From an uncultured Muribaculaceae bacterium (GTDB lineage Bacteria > Bacteroidota > Bacteroidia > Bacteroidales > Muribaculaceae), in NCBI GenBank assembly GCA_910586895.1, contig CAJUIW010000001.1, positions 248,001 through 312,000 on the forward strand: DNA of 64,000 nt, read 5' to 3'. The notes beneath the pieces were generated by a model. The model ran no database searches, was not told where the DNA came from, and was given only the letters and a program-made list of their open reading frames with translations. Shown one piece after another: positions 8,589-17,857 of the stretch. Within the stretch, counting starts at the first letter, position 1. Each line of letters begins with the position of its first letter. The translations under genes were made by a program, and so were the position numbers.

Positions 8589-9698
8589 ATGTCCGCAAAT
8601 TCCCTGCTTGACCGCCTCGATGGAATAGAGGCCCGATTTGAAGAAGTATCGACATTGATTACCGATCCGTCGGTGATAGCCGACATGAAGCGCTACGTCC
8701 GCCTGACCAAAGAATATAAGGATTTGGAAAAGCTCACAGGCGCTACCCGTCGCTACCGTACGCTGCTGGCCAACGCCGATGAAGCGCGCATGGTCCTTGA
8801 ACAGGAACAGGATGAAGAGCTCCGGGCTATGGCAAAGGAGGAACTTGACGAATCGCAGACCGAACTTCCGAAACTCGAAGAGGAGATAAAACTGCTTCTT
8901 ATCCCCGCCGACCCGGAGGATGCAAAAAACGCCATACTCGAAATACGTGGCGGCACCGGCGGTGACGAAGCTGCCATATTTGCAGGCGACCTCGCGAAGA
9001 TGTACATGAAATACTGCGAGTCAAAAGGCTGGAATGTAGCCGTGACCTCGGCCAGCGAAGGCGCTGCGGGCGGATTTAAGGAAATAGTGATGGCCGTGTC
9101 GGGCGACAATGTCTACGGCACGCTTAAATATGAAAGCGGCGTGCACCGCGTGCAGCGTGTTCCCGCCACGGAAACCCAAGGCCGCGTCCACACATCGGCA
9201 GCCACCGTGGCAGTGCTCCCCGAGGCGGAAGCATTCGATGTTGAAATCAACGAAGGTGAAATCAAATGGGATACATTCCGAAGCGGCGGTGCCGGCGGAC
9301 AGAACGTGAACAAGGTGGAATCAGGTGTACGTCTACGCTACATGTGGCGCAACCCTAACACAGGGGTAAGCGAGGAGATTCTTATCGAGTGTACAGAGAC
9401 GCGCGACCAGCCCAAGAATAAGGAGCGCGCACTGAGCCGACTGCGCACATTCATATATGACAAAGAGCATCAGAAATATCTTGACGACATAGCCTCACGC
9501 CGAAAGACAATGGTGAGCACTGGCGACCGCTCGGCAAAGATACGCACCTACAATTATCCCCAGGGACGAATCACCGATCACCGCATCAACTATACGATAT
9601 ATAATCTGCAAGCATTTGTCGATGGCGACATACAGGACTGCATCGACCACCTTATAATTGCCGAAAACGCTGAAAAACTCAAAGCATCCGAACTATAA
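8589..9698 (+). CDS. prfA: Peptide chain release factor 1
   Basis: Releases nascent protein at UAA and UAG. The codon-reading tripeptide PAT is present in RVPATETQGR, which marks RF1 rather than RF2 (SPF). The GGQ hydrolysis motif is at residues 236-238. At 369 residues it is slightly longer than the usual 355-360. Its stop overlaps the pyrF start (TAATG), so the two form an operon. It is divergent from the mini-lipoprotein genes across 133 bases in which I find no perfect promoter; TAACTTCG near 8551 is the closest. Confidence 0.97.
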   Translation: MSANSLLDRLDGIEARFEEVSTLITDPSVIADMKRYVRLTKEYKDLEKLTGATRRYRTLLANADEARMVLEQEQDEELRAMAKEELDESQTELPKLEEEIKLLLIPADPEDAKNAILEIRGGTGGDEAAIFAGDLAKMYMKYCESKGWNVAVTSASEGAAGGFKEIVMAVSGDNVYGTLKYESGVHRVQRVPATETQGRVHTSAATVAVLPEAEAFDVEINEGEIKWDTFRSGGAGGQNVNKVESGVRLRYMWRNPNTGVSEEILIECTETRDQPKNKERALSRLRTFIYDKEHQKYLDDIASRRKTMVSTGDRSAKIRTYNYPQGRITDHRINYTIYNLQAFVDGDIQDCIDHLIIAENAEKLKASEL

Positions 9699-10516
9699 TG
9701 ACACGAAAAGAACTCATCGAAAACATCCGCCGCAAGCAGAGCTTTCTCTGTGTGGGTCTGGACACTGACATCCGTAAGCTTCCCGCTCACCTCCAGAACG
9801 AGCCTGACGCGATAGTAAAATTCAACCGCGCCATAATTGACGCCACAGCCCCCTACTGCGTAGCCTACAAGCCTAATCTGGCTTTCTATGAAAGTCTTGG
9901 CGTGGAAGGTTGGAAAGCTCTGGAAGACACGGTAAAATATATCCGTGAGAAATATCCTGACCAGTTTATCATCGCCGATGCCAAGCGTGGCGACATAGGC
10001 AACACCTCACAGCTCTATGCACGCAGCTTTTTCGAACACCTCGGAGTCGATTCGATAACCGTTGCCCCCTACATGGGCCGTGACAGCGTTACCCCATTCC
10101 TCGGCTACGAAGGCAAGTGGGTGATTCTTCTTGCTCTGACATCAAACCCCGGATCACATGACTTCCAGCTGATGACTGACGAAAACGGCAAGCGACTTTT
10201 TGAGGAAGTTCTGACCAAATCAGCCGAATGGGCCGGACCGGAAGAAATGATGTATGTGGTAGGGGCCACGCAGGGCCGCATGTTTGAGGATATACGCCGC
10301 TACGCTCCGAAGAGCTTCCTGCTTGTACCCGGCGTAGGCGCCCAGGGTGGAAGCCTTGAAGAGGTATGCCGCTATGGCATGATACCCGGCGAATGCGGAC
10401 TGCTTGTCAATTCATCGCGCGGCATAATCTACGCATCATCAGGCACTGACTTTGCCGAAGCCGCCGGACGTGAAGCCCGCAAACTTGCCGAACAGATGGC
10501 TACACTACTCCGCTGA
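9698..10516 (+). CDS. pyrF: Orotidine 5'-phosphate decarboxylase
   Basis: Last step of de novo UMP synthesis. The catalytic DxKRGD motif reads IADAKRGDIGNT with Lys96, and the phosphate-binding PGVGAQGG lies near the C-terminus. At 272 residues it is the longer, mycobacterial-type (type 2) form common in Bacteroidota. It overlaps the prfA stop by one base. pyrD and pyrK, the preceding pathway enzyme, are encoded at 28-30 kb. Confidence 0.96.
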   Translation: MTRKELIENIRRKQSFLCVGLDTDIRKLPAHLQNEPDAIVKFNRAIIDATAPYCVAYKPNLAFYESLGVEGWKALEDTVKYIREKYPDQFIIADAKRGDIGNTSQLYARSFFEHLGVDSITVAPYMGRDSVTPFLGYEGKWVILLALTSNPGSHDFQLMTDENGKRLFEEVLTKSAEWAGPEEMMYVVGATQGRMFEDIRRYAPKSFLLVPGVGAQGGSLEEVCRYGMIPGECGLLVNSSRGIIYASSGTDFAEAAGREARKLAEQMATLLR

Positions 10517-10544
10517 TTTTTCACCCTTTTTACAGAAAATTTTC

Positions 10545-10575
10545 TTTAATATTACGCGAATAATAACTACATTTG
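10545..10575 (+). promoter_or_regulatory. Promoter of pgk
   Basis: TTTA (10545-10548), a 19-base spacer, TACATTTG (10568-10575). The -7 element is an exact consensus match. Leader of about 30 bases to the ATG at 10612. Confidence 0.7.
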
Positions 10576-10611
10576 CGAAAATGTTAAACTCATAACTAAC
10601 CAAACTGAAAA

Positions 10612-11856
10612 ATGACACTCGACAACTACAACTTCAACGGCAAAAAAGCCATTGTACGTGTTGATTTCAACGTACCTTTGGATGAAAACGGCAATATCAC
10701 CGACGATACCCGTATCCGCGGCGCCCTCCCCACCCTCGAAAAGATTCTTAAGGATGGCGGCAGCCTTATCATCATGAGCCACATGGGCAAACCCAAAGGT
10801 AAGGTTAATCCCAAATTCTCACTGTCACAGATCAAGGACGCTGTAGCCAAAGCTCTTGGCCGCGACGTTAAGTTTGCTGATGACTGCGCCAATGCTGCCG
10901 AAGCCGCTGCCAACCTCCAGCCCGGCGAAGTGCTTCTGCTTGAGAACCTCCGCTTCTATCCCGAAGAAGAGGGCAAACCTGTTGGTATCGACAAGGCTGA
11001 CCCCGGCTACGATGCAGCCAAGAAGGAAATGAAAGAGCGTCAGAAAGAATTCGCAAAGACACTCGCTTCATACGCTGACGTTTATGTCAACGACGCTTTC
11101 GGCACAGCTCACCGCAAGCACGCCTCAACAGCCGTTATCGCTGACTACTTCGACGCTCAGGACAAGATGCTCGGCTACCTCATGGAAAAAGAGGTTAAGG
11201 CTGTTGACAACATCCTCAGCGACATCAAGCGCCCCTTCACCGCTATCATGGGTGGCTCTAAGGTATCAACCAAAATCGGCATCATAGAAAACCTTATGGA
11301 CAAGGTGGACAACCTTATCCTCTGCGGTGGCATGACCTACACCTTCGCAAAAGCTCAGGGTGGCAACGTTGGCCTCTCAATCTGCGAAGAGGACAAGCTT
11401 GACCTGGCTCTTGACATCATGAAGAAGGCTAAGGAGAAAGGCGTGAACCTCGTACTTGGCACCGACTGCGTGGCTGCCGATGCATTCAGCAATGACGCCA
11501 ACACTCAGATATGCTCAGTACTTGACATTCCCGAAGGATGGGAAGGTCTGGATGCTGGTCCCGAATCACGCAAGGCTTTCGCAGCCGCTATCGTTCCCGC
11601 CAAGACTATCCTTTGGAACGGTCCTGCCGGCGTATTTGAATTTGACAACTTCACCGGCGGTTCACGCGCTATAGCTGACGCTATTGTTGAGGCTACCAAC
11701 AACGGCGCTTTCTCACTCGTAGGTGGTGGCGACTCTGTAGCATGCGTCAACAAGTTTGGTCTTGCTGATCAGGTTTCATACGTATCAACCGGTGGCGGTG
11801 CTCTTCTTGAAGCTATCGAAGGCAAGGTTCTCCCCGGAGTAGCTGCTGTTAAGTAA
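10612..11856 (+). CDS. pgk: Phosphoglycerate kinase
   Basis: Glycolytic enzyme that makes ATP from 1,3-bisphosphoglycerate in the cytoplasm. Signatures seen: VRVDFNVPLDENG near the N-terminus, SHMGKPKG, NDAFGTAHRKHAST, IMGGSKVSTKI, NGPAGVFE and VGGGDSVACV. 414 residues, typical length. Transcribed alone, with its own promoter and a strong terminator. Codon use is GC-rich and even, consistent with high expression. Confidence 0.98.
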   Translation: MTLDNYNFNGKKAIVRVDFNVPLDENGNITDDTRIRGALPTLEKILKDGGSLIIMSHMGKPKGKVNPKFSLSQIKDAVAKALGRDVKFADDCANAAEAAANLQPGEVLLLENLRFYPEEEGKPVGIDKADPGYDAAKKEMKERQKEFAKTLASYADVYVNDAFGTAHRKHASTAVIADYFDAQDKMLGYLMEKEVKAVDNILSDIKRPFTAIMGGSKVSTKIGIIENLMDKVDNLILCGGMTYTFAKAQGGNVGLSICEEDKLDLALDIMKKAKEKGVNLVLGTDCVAADAFSNDANTQICSVLDIPEGWEGLDAGPESRKAFAAAIVPAKTILWNGPAGVFEFDNFTGGSRAIADAIVEATNNGAFSLVGGGDSVACVNKFGLADQVSYVSTGGGALLEAIEGKVLPGVAAVK

Positions 11857-11884
11857 TCATATCTGACATCAGATTATCTCATAC

Positions 11885-11920
11885 GCACCGTCGGGCTTGA
11901 TGCCCGGCGGTGCTTTTTTT
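11885..11920 (+). terminator. Rho-independent terminator of pgk
   Basis: GCACCGTCGGGC pairs with GCCCGGCGGTGC (with one G-T pair) around a short TTGAT loop, followed by seven T residues. Confidence 0.9.
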
Positions 11921-11967
11921 AATCACACGCCATAAATAGCTAATATTCAACAATAATCAGAAAGATT

Positions 11968-11998
11968 TTTGCGCAGTAAATAAAAAAATGTATCTTTG
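11968..11998 (+). promoter_or_regulatory. Promoter of the 12029 secreted protein gene
   Basis: TTTG (11968-11971), a 19-base spacer, TATCTTTG (11991-11998): a perfect Bacteroidota promoter. Leader about 25 bases. Confidence 0.8.
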
Positions 11999-12028
11999 GG
12001 AGATAATTAACCCCTAATCACATTTTTT

Positions 12029-14227
12029 ATGAAGAAATTTTTACTCACTACGCTATGTATGTTGTGTATGGTACTCTTCGCGCAAGCGCAAAGCTCACCA
12101 TTGTACACGCTTCAATTTGGTCCGGACTATAACAGCAAATCTGTTTCATCTTATGCCGATACATGGAATGCTACATGTGATGGTTTTACTTGGACAATAA
12201 AAAACTTCAATAATAACAAGAATGGATGGAATTATGTAAAATGTGGTAGCAAGAATAATGCTTCCATAGCTTACATAGAAACACAGGCCTCTATTCCTGA
12301 ATTAATTGACTCTGTCAATGTTTTTATTGATAAAACATCATTTCCAACCTCAGTGGAATATGTAAAACTGATTGTCGCAACTGATGAAAAATTCACAAAT
12401 GTCATAGATGAAATTGAAAAAGACATCAAAGAGACAGTAAAGCATACCATCAATTTTGTCATCTCTACTCCTGCAGAGAACTGCTATTATCAATTAGCAT
12501 TCAGCAATGCAAAGAAAACAAATGGTAATATCCAACTATCAAAAGTTGAATATTACGGTCAGGTAGCTGCCGGAACCGTAGCCGCTCCGGTTATCACACT
12601 TGGTGCCAACAACACTGTGACTATAGCGCAGGAAGAGGGTGCTGACATCTACTACACCCTTGACGGAACTGAGCCTACAGCCGCTTCTACCAAATACACC
12701 GCAGCATTCACCATCAGCGGCAAGACAACCGTTAAAGCTGTAGCTATAAAGGATGGAAAGAGCAGCTCTGTAACCACCAAGAATCTACTGCCCAACACAG
12801 TAGCCAACATCACCGAATTTGTTGAGCTGGCTAATCCTGATGTAACCACCGTAACCGGAAGCATGATTGCCCTCTATCAGAATGGCCGCAACCTATATGT
12901 ACGCGATGCAGAAAATGAAGAGAGCTACCTCCTTATATATAATAGCAATGACGTAGAGGGTATTGCAGGTCAGTACACCAACGGCGACATCATAGCCGGT
13001 GCCACCGGTTCATTCAAGAGTCAGGCCGGCCTGCCCGAAATGATTCCTTCAAGCCTCGGCGCCAAGACTGCCGGCACAGCCATTGCACCGGTAGAACTCT
13101 CACTTGAGGAAATAGGCTCTGACATGCTCAACTGGTATGTAAAGGTAAGCGATGTAAACATTACAGCCGCTTCTGCAGCCAACAACTACGATATCACCGA
13201 CGGCTCACGTGAGATGGTGATGTACAATTCATTCTACAATTCACAGTATTATGATGCAGTGGAGGTTCCGGAAGGCGAAGGTTTCACTGTGACAGGCTTC
13301 GTGTCAGTATACAACAACACCATGCAGCTTATCCCCGTTCTGATTGAAGGTGGAAAAGTAATGGAGACTGTTGCAACCCCCGTATTCAACCCCGAAAGCG
13401 GAGCAGAACTTAAAGCCGGTGAAAAGATCACTATCACCACAGAAACTGAAGGTGCTGAAATTCGCTACACCACTGACGGCACCGAACCTACTGCAGAATC
13501 AACCCTCTATACCGAGGAAGGAATTGAATTTACCGAAGATGTAACCATCAAAGCTATTGCCGTAAAAGAAGGGATGCTCGACAGCGATGTAGCCACCGCA
13601 AGCTACACCCTCTATATCGAAGGTTCTGCAAAGGCTACATTCGATTTCACCAAAGCCGGCAATGCCGCTTCACTAACCACCGCTGAACTCACACCTTCTA
13701 AAGAGACAAACGAAGCTAACAATCTTTCACCTGTTACATTCACCAACGGTATCGTAACATTTAACATCAATAAGGGCGAAGAAGGGACAGCCGATCCCCG
13801 CTGGTGGACAGAAACATCAGATAACGATATCCGCGCTTATAAGTCAAATACAATGACTGTAAGCCTTACCGAACCCGGCTATTATATCAAGGAGATTTCG
13901 TTCACTCAGATATCAGGCAGCACTTCATGGGCAGGAACAATCACAACATCTCCTGAAGGAACATGGACTGGCAAGACTTGGACTGCTGCTGTAGATAAAA
14001 AAGCAACTGAAGTGACAATGACATTTGGCGCAGCTTCACGTATCGCCACTGTAAATGTCATGTATGTTCAGGATACAGAAGCTATTGAAGGCATCGACGC
14101 TGACAACAGCAATGCTCCTGTAGAATACTACAATCTCCAGGGCATCCGCGTGAATGCCGACAACATGCCCGCCGGTATCTACATCCGTCGTCAGGGCACA
14201 GCGGTAAGCAAGGTTCTTGTAAAGTAA
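12029..14227 (+). CDS. Secreted multidomain protein with two chitobiase-C-like domains and a T9SS-like tail
   Basis: 732 residues. The signal peptide is 1-21 (ends FAQAQ). A beta-rich domain (about 22-178, ending KVEYYG) precedes two repeats of the chitobiase/hexosaminidase C-terminal type: ADIYYTLDGTEPTAASTKYT and AEIRYTTDGTEPTAESTLYT. Between them is an OB-fold-like stretch (VTTVTGSMIAL...LYVRDAENEESYLLIY). A C-terminal beta domain (about 535-688) is followed by the tail EYYNLQGIRVNADNMPAGIY...KVLVK, which resembles a type IX secretion type A sorting signal. No catalytic motif is evident. Probably a cell-surface or exported binding protein. The first 500 bases are markedly richer in A and T than the rest. 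Confidence 0.8.
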   Translation: MKKFLLTTLCMLCMVLFAQAQSSPLYTLQFGPDYNSKSVSSYADTWNATCDGFTWTIKNFNNNKNGWNYVKCGSKNNASIAYIETQASIPELIDSVNVFIDKTSFPTSVEYVKLIVATDEKFTNVIDEIEKDIKETVKHTINFVISTPAENCYYQLAFSNAKKTNGNIQLSKVEYYGQVAAGTVAAPVITLGANNTVTIAQEEGADIYYTLDGTEPTAASTKYTAAFTISGKTTVKAVAIKDGKSSSVTTKNLLPNTVANITEFVELANPDVTTVTGSMIALYQNGRNLYVRDAENEESYLLIYNSNDVEGIAGQYTNGDIIAGATGSFKSQAGLPEMIPSSLGAKTAGTAIAPVELSLEEIGSDMLNWYVKVSDVNITAASAANNYDITDGSREMVMYNSFYNSQYYDAVEVPEGEGFTVTGFVSVYNNTMQLIPVLIEGGKVMETVATPVFNPESGAELKAGEKITITTETEGAEIRYTTDGTEPTAESTLYTEEGIEFTEDVTIKAIAVKEGMLDSDVATASYTLYIEGSAKATFDFTKAGNAASLTTAELTPSKETNEANNLSPVTFTNGIVTFNINKGEEGTADPRWWTETSDNDIRAYKSNTMTVSLTEPGYYIKEISFTQISGSTSWAGTITTSPEGTWTGKTWTAAVDKKATEVTMTFGAASRIATVNVMYVQDTEAIEGIDADNSNAPVEYYNLQGIRVNADNMPAGIYIRRQGTAVSKVLVK

Positions 14228-14266
14228 GCGATTTGAAAAAATAGTTTACAATAATGTAATATTTGA

Positions 14267-14301
14267 GTAGCCATCCCACCTCGGGGTGACTACTTTTTTT
14301 T
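14267..14301 (+). terminator. Terminator of the 12029 gene
   Basis: GTAGCCATCCC (from 14267) pairs with GGGGTGACTAC (to 14293) through G-T and one mismatch, followed by eight T residues. The T run doubles as the -33 region of the next promoter. Confidence 0.8.
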
Positions 14302-14330
14302 GCTTATACGGATTTTAATATCTATTTTTG
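14299..14330 (+). promoter_or_regulatory. Promoter of the 14376 gene
   Basis: TTTG (14299-14302), a 20-base spacer, TATTTTTG (14323-14330). Its position excludes the upstream in-frame TTG at 14328 as a start codon and supports the ATG at 14376. Confidence 0.75.
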
Positions 14331-14375
14331 ACAATCCGCAATAACCTTATAACATTTTTATCCACAATAGATTCC

Positions 14376-15044
14376 ATGAATTACCGACAGCTGTTTTCCA
14401 TCGTAGCCATCAGTGCTGCCTCACTGTCAGCCAAAGCGCAGACAGAGATTGTGGTCAGTTTCAATTCCGAACTTTTCGGCAATGCGACCAAGAGCGTCAC
14501 AAATCCCTCGCCCGTCACCGCAGGAGGCGTCACCATCACATTTCTCCGAGGCAACAGCACTATGCCGGTAAAATTCGACTACGCCACACAAGAATTGTGG
14601 ATGTACGGTGGGAGCGGAGCGGCGGCATTGAACGGCAACGAAATGTCGTTCAAAAGCAGCACAGGAGCAATCGGACGAATTCAGTTTATAGCCGGATCGG
14701 CAAGCAACATGAATCCGCCGGCATGGACCGCCGACAGCGGTGAGATAAGCTTCCCTGACAGCCAGCAGCCCAACAATCCTGAATGGACGGGAGATGCAGA
14801 AGAGGTGAAATTCACCTGCTCACGCCATGCATCCAACCCTAATACAGGCACATCAATCCACTGGAAGGAGGTACGCATTACTATCGGCAGCAACTCCGCC
14901 ATCGAAGAAGTTATGGCAGATGACACCACCGCCCCGACAGAGTACTTCAACCTTCAGGGTATCCGGATTGATGCCACGGATATGCCTGCCGGTATATACA
15001 TACGCCGCCGGGGCAGTGAAGTTAAAAAGGTATATGTACGTTAG
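14376..15044 (+). CDS. Secreted protein with T9SS-like C-terminal tail
   Basis: 222 residues from the ATG at 14376 (an in-frame TTG 48 bases upstream lies inside the promoter). Signal peptide MNYRQLFSIVAISAASLSAK then AQ. The single beta-rich domain (about 25-180) resembles the last domain of the neighbour at 12029 in layout. The tail TEYFNLQGIRIDATDMPAGI...KKVYVR is nearly the same as the neighbour's, so both probably leave the cell by the same route. No enzyme motif. The 3' end is only 3 bases from the convergent ddl stop, with no hairpin between. Confidence 0.75.
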   Translation: MNYRQLFSIVAISAASLSAKAQTEIVVSFNSELFGNATKSVTNPSPVTAGGVTITFLRGNSTMPVKFDYATQELWMYGGSGAAALNGNEMSFKSSTGAIGRIQFIAGSASNMNPPAWTADSGEISFPDSQQPNNPEWTGDAEEVKFTCSRHASNPNTGTSIHWKEVRITIGSNSAIEEVMADDTTAPTEYFNLQGIRIDATDMPAGIYIRRRGSEVKKVYVR

Positions 15045-15047
15045 AGC

Positions 15048-16232
15048 TTAGTTCTTGGCTCCCTTGATGCCACCTTTCACACCTCCACCCATTGAGAAGA
15101 TGTTCTGGTCATAGCTTACTGTCTTCATCTCCTGCTCACGCTTACGCTTCAGAGCAAGACGCACAAGGCGATCCATAAGCTCAGGGAACTTGATACCTGA
15201 TGCCTCCCACAGATAGAAGGAGAGCGAACCGGGGATGGTGTTGATTTCATTGACATATATCTCACCGCAGTCAGCATCAATGATGACATCCACTCGGCTT
15301 ACGCCGTGGCATGAGAGCACGCGGAATGTTTCGCCGGCAAGGAAACGGATGCGGTCACTTACCTCAGCAGGCAGGTCGGCCGGAATACGCTTCTGGGAAG
15401 CCTGCATACCTTTGGCACCCTTGGAACCACCCATATATTTATCCTCATAGGAGAGAATCTCACCGCTCTTGATAGGCTCCTCACAGACGGAGGTCTGATA
15501 CTCATCGCAGTCGCCAAGCACAGAACAGTTCACTTCATGCAGATTCTCAACCATGTGCTCCACAATGATACGCGAGCTGTACTTTTCCGCTTCATTGACA
15601 CGGTCAATAAGCGCACTGCGATCAGCGGCACGTCCGATACCGACGCTTGAGCCAAGATTAGCGGGCTTGACAATCACAGGATAGCCAAGCTTGCTTTCGA
15701 TGCGTTCTATCATGGCATCGCGCTGTGAGAACCACTGCTTGTCAGTGAACCATACATAATCCACCACCGGGATGTCACAAGCCTGAAGAATCATCTTCAT
15801 GGTTATCTTATCCATACCGTTGGCCGAAGCAAGCACATCGCATCCGGCATAAGGAATACCTATAGAGTCAAGAATACCCTCGAATGTGCCATCCTCTCCA
15901 TTGGATCCGTGAAGCACCGGAATGGCCACATCAAGCTTCGTAATCTCGGATTTCCCGAACATGCCTCGATGGCTGCGGTAAAGGGTATAATCGCCATATA
16001 CCGGCTGCATGTACACCTCTTCGCAGTGACGCAGGAGTGCGGGGATATCACGGTAATTCGCCACATCGGTAAGAAGCGGGCCTGTGTACCAGCGTCCCTG
16101 CTTGGAAATATATATCGGGGTCACATCATACTGGTCGCGGTCAATGGCGGCCATGGCCTGATTGGCCGAAATCACAGAAATTTCATGTTCGGTGGAACGT
16201 CCGCCGAAAAACACGCCTATATTGGTTTTCAT
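15048..16232 (-). CDS. ddl: D-alanine--D-alanine ligase family protein (ATP-grasp)
   Basis: ATP-grasp ligase that joins two D-Ala (or a related depsipeptide pair). Seen: N-terminal FFGGRSTEHEISVIS, VLHGSNGEDGTFEG, KPANLGSSVGIG, VNEINTIPGSLSFYLW. At 394 residues it is longer than typical Ddl, with an extra basic C-terminal tail (LALKRKREQE...GGVKGGIKGAKN). It follows the membrane Mur ligase after 21 bases and both follow an alpha/beta hydrolase, so it probably serves the same pathway. Whether it is the cell's only Ddl cannot be told here. Product specificity is inferred from the family. Confidence 0.88.
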   Translation of the reverse strand: MKTNIGVFFGGRSTEHEISVISANQAMAAIDRDQYDVTPIYISKQGRWYTGPLLTDVANYRDIPALLRHCEEVYMQPVYGDYTLYRSHRGMFGKSEITKLDVAIPVLHGSNGEDGTFEGILDSIGIPYAGCDVLASANGMDKITMKMILQACDIPVVDYVWFTDKQWFSQRDAMIERIESKLGYPVIVKPANLGSSVGIGRAADRSALIDRVNEAEKYSSRIIVEHMVENLHEVNCSVLGDCDEYQTSVCEEPIKSGEILSYEDKYMGGSKGAKGMQASQKRIPADLPAEVSDRIRFLAGETFRVLSCHGVSRVDVIIDADCGEIYVNEINTIPGSLSFYLWEASGIKFPELMDRLVRLALKRKREQEMKTVSYDQNIFSMGGGVKGGIKGAKN

Positions 16233-16253
16233 CGTTATGAAGTAATAGTTTTC

Positions 16254-17855
16254 TTATTTAAATGTATCCGGGAGGTCATTTTCATAAAGCACAGTATCGC
16301 CCGGAGCGGCAATAGTACGCAGAAGCGCCTGTGCATCGTTGAATGTATCTACGGTATATGTCTTAGGAGGCTGCACTCCGCCGTCATCTATGCCACGGCA
16401 TATTGAATCGCGGTTATACAGTCCGACAATAATAGCGATATCGGCCGAACGGGCTATATGACGTCCAAACTCACAGTTGAGTTCATCCTGACGGTCGCCA
16501 AGCTCAATCATACCAGGAGTGATGACGATACGTTTACCTGTGGTCATAGCGGCAAGAACATCAAGAGCCATACCGGAACCGGTAGGATTGGAGTTGAACG
16601 CATCGTCGATTATCGTTATGCCGGCAGGGGTACGTTTCAGATTGAGGCGGTGCTCCACCTGTTCGATCTTCTCAACCGCATAACGGATCTTATCATGAGG
16701 CACACCCAGATGGAGAGCCACAATCACGGCAGCCATAAGATTGCTGATATTGCATTCGCCTACAAGCTTTGTAGTAAGGGTGAGCTGCAATCCGTCAGGG
16801 CCTGTGATAGTAAACTTTGTTCCTGACGCGGTATATTCTATATCACCGGCACGGAAGGCAGTGGCATGGTCGGCACTGACAGCATAGCGCAGGCACTCCA
16901 CATTGCCCACCTCACGTGAGGCCACATATTGGAAGTCATCGTTAACCACAGCAAGGCCATCGGACGGGAGCGAATCGACAAGCTCAAACTTTGTGCGCTG
17001 AACATTCTCTATAGTCTTGAACGACTCCAGATGCTGCGGCCCTACAGCCGTAACTATACCGATGGACGGGTGAACCAGATCGCATATCTCACGGATATCG
17101 CCCCCCTGCTTGGCCCCCATCTCACAGATGAAAACCTCTGTATATGGCTTGAGATATTCACGCACGGTACGGATCACACCGAGGGTGGTATTGAAGCTTC
17201 CGGGAGTCATCACAACACTGAAGCTTTCCGACAGTATGCGGTTGAGGTAGTGCTTGGTACTTGTCTTACCATAGCTACCGGTTATACCGATCACCTTCAA
17301 TTGCTTCATAGAGCCGAGGATTCGGGCGGCATCATCATAATAGCCCTTATTGATATGGCTCTCAACAGGCTTGAGAATCACAACAGCCGCCATCATGATA
17401 ATGTGTGAGGCACAATAAAGCCCCATGACAAGTACAGCCAACACAAACATCTTGTGAGCGAGTCCGTAGGCTGATAGAAAGAATCCGAGCACACATGCCA
17501 CGGCACAGAGCAGAACCGCCACGCCATATATGCGGCGCGCACGGGGAGTCCAGACAAGCGGTTTCTTGTACTTACGGGTCAGAAGCCACAACAGGCTTCC
17601 GGCTGAGAACACACAGATCAGGCTCATGGCCCATGTAGGAGAGGCAAATGTAACCAATGATGCCAAAAGCACGCAATAGGCCACAATACGCACAAACGAT
17701 GTAGTATCGGCAGAAGCACGCAACCAGCGCATGTAGCGCTCGGTCCTATAGGAATTCTGCTGCATCATCATCAGGTCGCGGCTCAATTCAGCCAGCAGAT
17801 TGGCGGCTGCCACAAGAGCAACAACGATGAACAGGACAGAGTGGAGTGTAAACAT
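16254..17855 (-). CDS. Membrane-anchored MurF-like ligase
   Basis: 533 residues. Residues 1 to about 165 are a membrane domain with about five hydrophobic segments (near 4-24, 52-70, 74-93, 110-130, 135-160). The Mur ligase central domain begins at about 186 with the P-loop GITGSYGKTSTK and continues with the MurF-type motif IIDDAFNSNP and the C-terminal ending YENDLPDTFK. The normal MurF N-terminal UDP-MurNAc-peptide-binding domain is missing and is replaced by the membrane segments. It should ligate a D-Ala-D-Ala-like dipeptide from the adjacent Ddl to an acceptor, perhaps a membrane-bound one. It starts 2 bases after the hydrolase stop. The MurF family call is firm; the substrate is unknown. 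Confidence 0.85.
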   Translation of the reverse strand: MFTLHSVLFIVVALVAAANLLAELSRDLMMMQQNSYRTERYMRWLRASADTTSFVRIVAYCVLLASLVTFASPTWAMSLICVFSAGSLLWLLTRKYKKPLVWTPRARRIYGVAVLLCAVACVLGFFLSAYGLAHKMFVLAVLVMGLYCASHIIMMAAVVILKPVESHINKGYYDDAARILGSMKQLKVIGITGSYGKTSTKHYLNRILSESFSVVMTPGSFNTTLGVIRTVREYLKPYTEVFICEMGAKQGGDIREICDLVHPSIGIVTAVGPQHLESFKTIENVQRTKFELVDSLPSDGLAVVNDDFQYVASREVGNVECLRYAVSADHATAFRAGDIEYTASGTKFTITGPDGLQLTLTTKLVGECNISNLMAAVIVALHLGVPHDKIRYAVEKIEQVEHRLNLKRTPAGITIIDDAFNSNPTGSGMALDVLAAMTTGKRIVITPGMIELGDRQDELNCEFGRHIARSADIAIIVGLYNRDSICRGIDDGGVQPPKTYTVDTFNDAQALLRTIAAPGDTVLYENDLPDTFK

Positions 17856-17857
17856 CT

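Noticed and set aside
14328..14375. Upstream TTG start for the 14376 secreted protein
   Set aside because: The TTG overlaps the TATTTTTG promoter element and the extension hides the signal peptide; the ATG at 14376 gives a normal one.
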